From: Cytophagaceae bacterium
GTDB lineage: Bacteria; Bacteroidota; Bacteroidia; Cytophagales; Spirosomataceae
Assembly (NCBI GenBank): GCA_947471105.1
Contig: CANIYB010000106.1
Location: 1 to 7,717 of the forward strand
Direction of reading: 5' to 3'
DNA length: 7,717 nucleotides
Made by a program: the position numbers and the translations under genes. The notes below the pieces were generated by a model, which saw only the letters and a list, made by a program, of their open reading frames with translations, made no database searches and had not been told where the DNA came from. Of the stretch, positions 7,306-7,717 are shown one piece after another; position 1 is the stretch's first letter, and each line of letters begins with the position of its first letter.

Positions 7306-7717
7306 ATGAAACCACTAAATATAAAACTGTACGACATAGCTCGTGCCAAACTGAACTTTAACGATGACGATGCCATGGAATTTGTCTCAAGCATTCACGA
7401 ACTTAATGACCACAGATTCGAAAATCTGGTCACGAAAGAATTTTTGAGTGAAAAAATGAGTGGAATCGATCAGAGATTCACTAAACTAGAGTCCAATATC
7501 GATTTAAGATTTATCACATTTGAATCTGCTACAAATCAAAGATTCATTCAAAATGAATCAAATATTGATCAGAGATTCAAAGATGCCGAATCATTCAATA
7601 GCCAAAAGTTCACCGAAGTCAAAGCTAGTATCGACACGAAAATTGCCGAAGCAAAATCTGATTTAACTAAATGGATGTTTATCTTTTGGGCAAGCCAAAT
7701 GACCATTACATTGGGTA
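7306..7717 (+). CDS. Coiled-coil protein with hendecad repeats and a C-terminal membrane helix (3' end cut by window)
   Basis: An open frame of 137 codons runs off the window edge. The N-terminal part (1-33) is a helical segment with KLYDIARAKLNF, then an acidic NDDDA turn and MEFVSSIHEL. Residues 54-119 are six tandem 11-residue repeats typified by IDQRFTKLESN, a hendecad pattern expected to form a long coiled coil. A hydrophobic segment starts at W123 (WMFIFWASQ) and reads as the start of a C-terminal membrane anchor. This architecture resembles bacterial DUF1640/CCDC90-like proteins; that assignment is an inference, and their role in bacteria is not settled. An in-frame TAA at 7282 makes ATG7306 the first ATG, with ATG7375 (M24) as an alternative if transcription starts at the downstream promoter. 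Confidence 0.8.
   Translation, partial: MKPLNIKLYDIARAKLNFNDDDAMEFVSSIHELNDHRFENLVTKEFLSEKMSGIDQRFTKLESNIDLRFITFESATNQRFIQNESNIDQRFKDAESFNSQKFTEVKASIDTKIAEAKSDLTKWMFIFWASQMTITLG
7465..7662 (+). repeat. Six tandem 33-base repeats coding an 11-residue unit
   Basis: Six in-frame 33-base units encode I54-N64, I65-A75, T76-N86, I87-F97, N98-S108 and I109-D119. The fifth residue is Phe in five units and Ile in the last. Glu-Ser occupies positions 9-10 in the first four. Similarity also shows in the DNA: GATCAGAGATTCA occurs in units 1 and 4, with near copies in units 2 and 3. This points to growth by tandem duplication followed by drift in the last two units. Confidence 0.85.

Noticed and set aside
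7465..7662. CRISPR-like array, from the regular 33-base period
   Set aside because: The units are contiguous, in frame, and encode a regular coiled coil; there are no unique spacers.

Overview
This window looks like part of a chromosome from a low-GC member of the Bacteroidota, probably a Cytophagales-type bacterium. Four things point that way: leaders are A-rich and lack Shine-Dalgarno sequences, candidate promoters match the Bacteroidota -7 element TAnnTTTG, the tRNA gene lacks an encoded CCA, and a Tat-exported Gfo/Idh/MocA oxidoreductase is present. The lineage is an inference from gene style, not a database match.

Layout, left to right. A tRNA-Arg(CCG) gene (36-107) is followed by a family-4-like glycosyltransferase (180-1286). 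After a 234-base AT-rich gap with two AT inverted repeats comes a complete glmS (1521-3356), the first enzyme of UDP-GlcNAc synthesis. A multi-membrane-span protein that looks like a GT-C glycosyltransferase follows (3469-5124). It runs tail-to-tail, with 4 bases between, into a small Dabb-family protein on the minus strand (5129-5482). A divergent 122-base gap leads to a Tat-signal Gfo/Idh/MocA oxidoreductase (5605-7044), closed by a strong intrinsic terminator (7081-7114). The right edge holds a truncated CDS (7306 to the end) that encodes a coiled-coil protein with six tandem 11-residue repeats running into a predicted membrane helix.

The genes that can be linked are the two glycosyltransferase-like genes and glmS, which supplies amino sugar for cell-envelope glycans. 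However, each has its own upstream gap, so this is a loose neighbourhood rather than a clear operon. The two glycosyltransferase genes are visibly more AT-rich than glmS and the oxidoreductase, as is common for variable surface-glycan genes. The Dabb protein and the oxidoreductase have no obvious link to them.

I found no CRISPR array, insertion sequence, integrase or convincing new multi-gene system. The items most worth a second look are the hendecad-repeat membrane protein with its two overlapping promoter candidates, the unassigned GT-C-like protein, and the alternative acceptor-stem pairing of the tRNA. In the gap 7115-7268 I see only a 10-base palindrome (7116-7125) and no gene.
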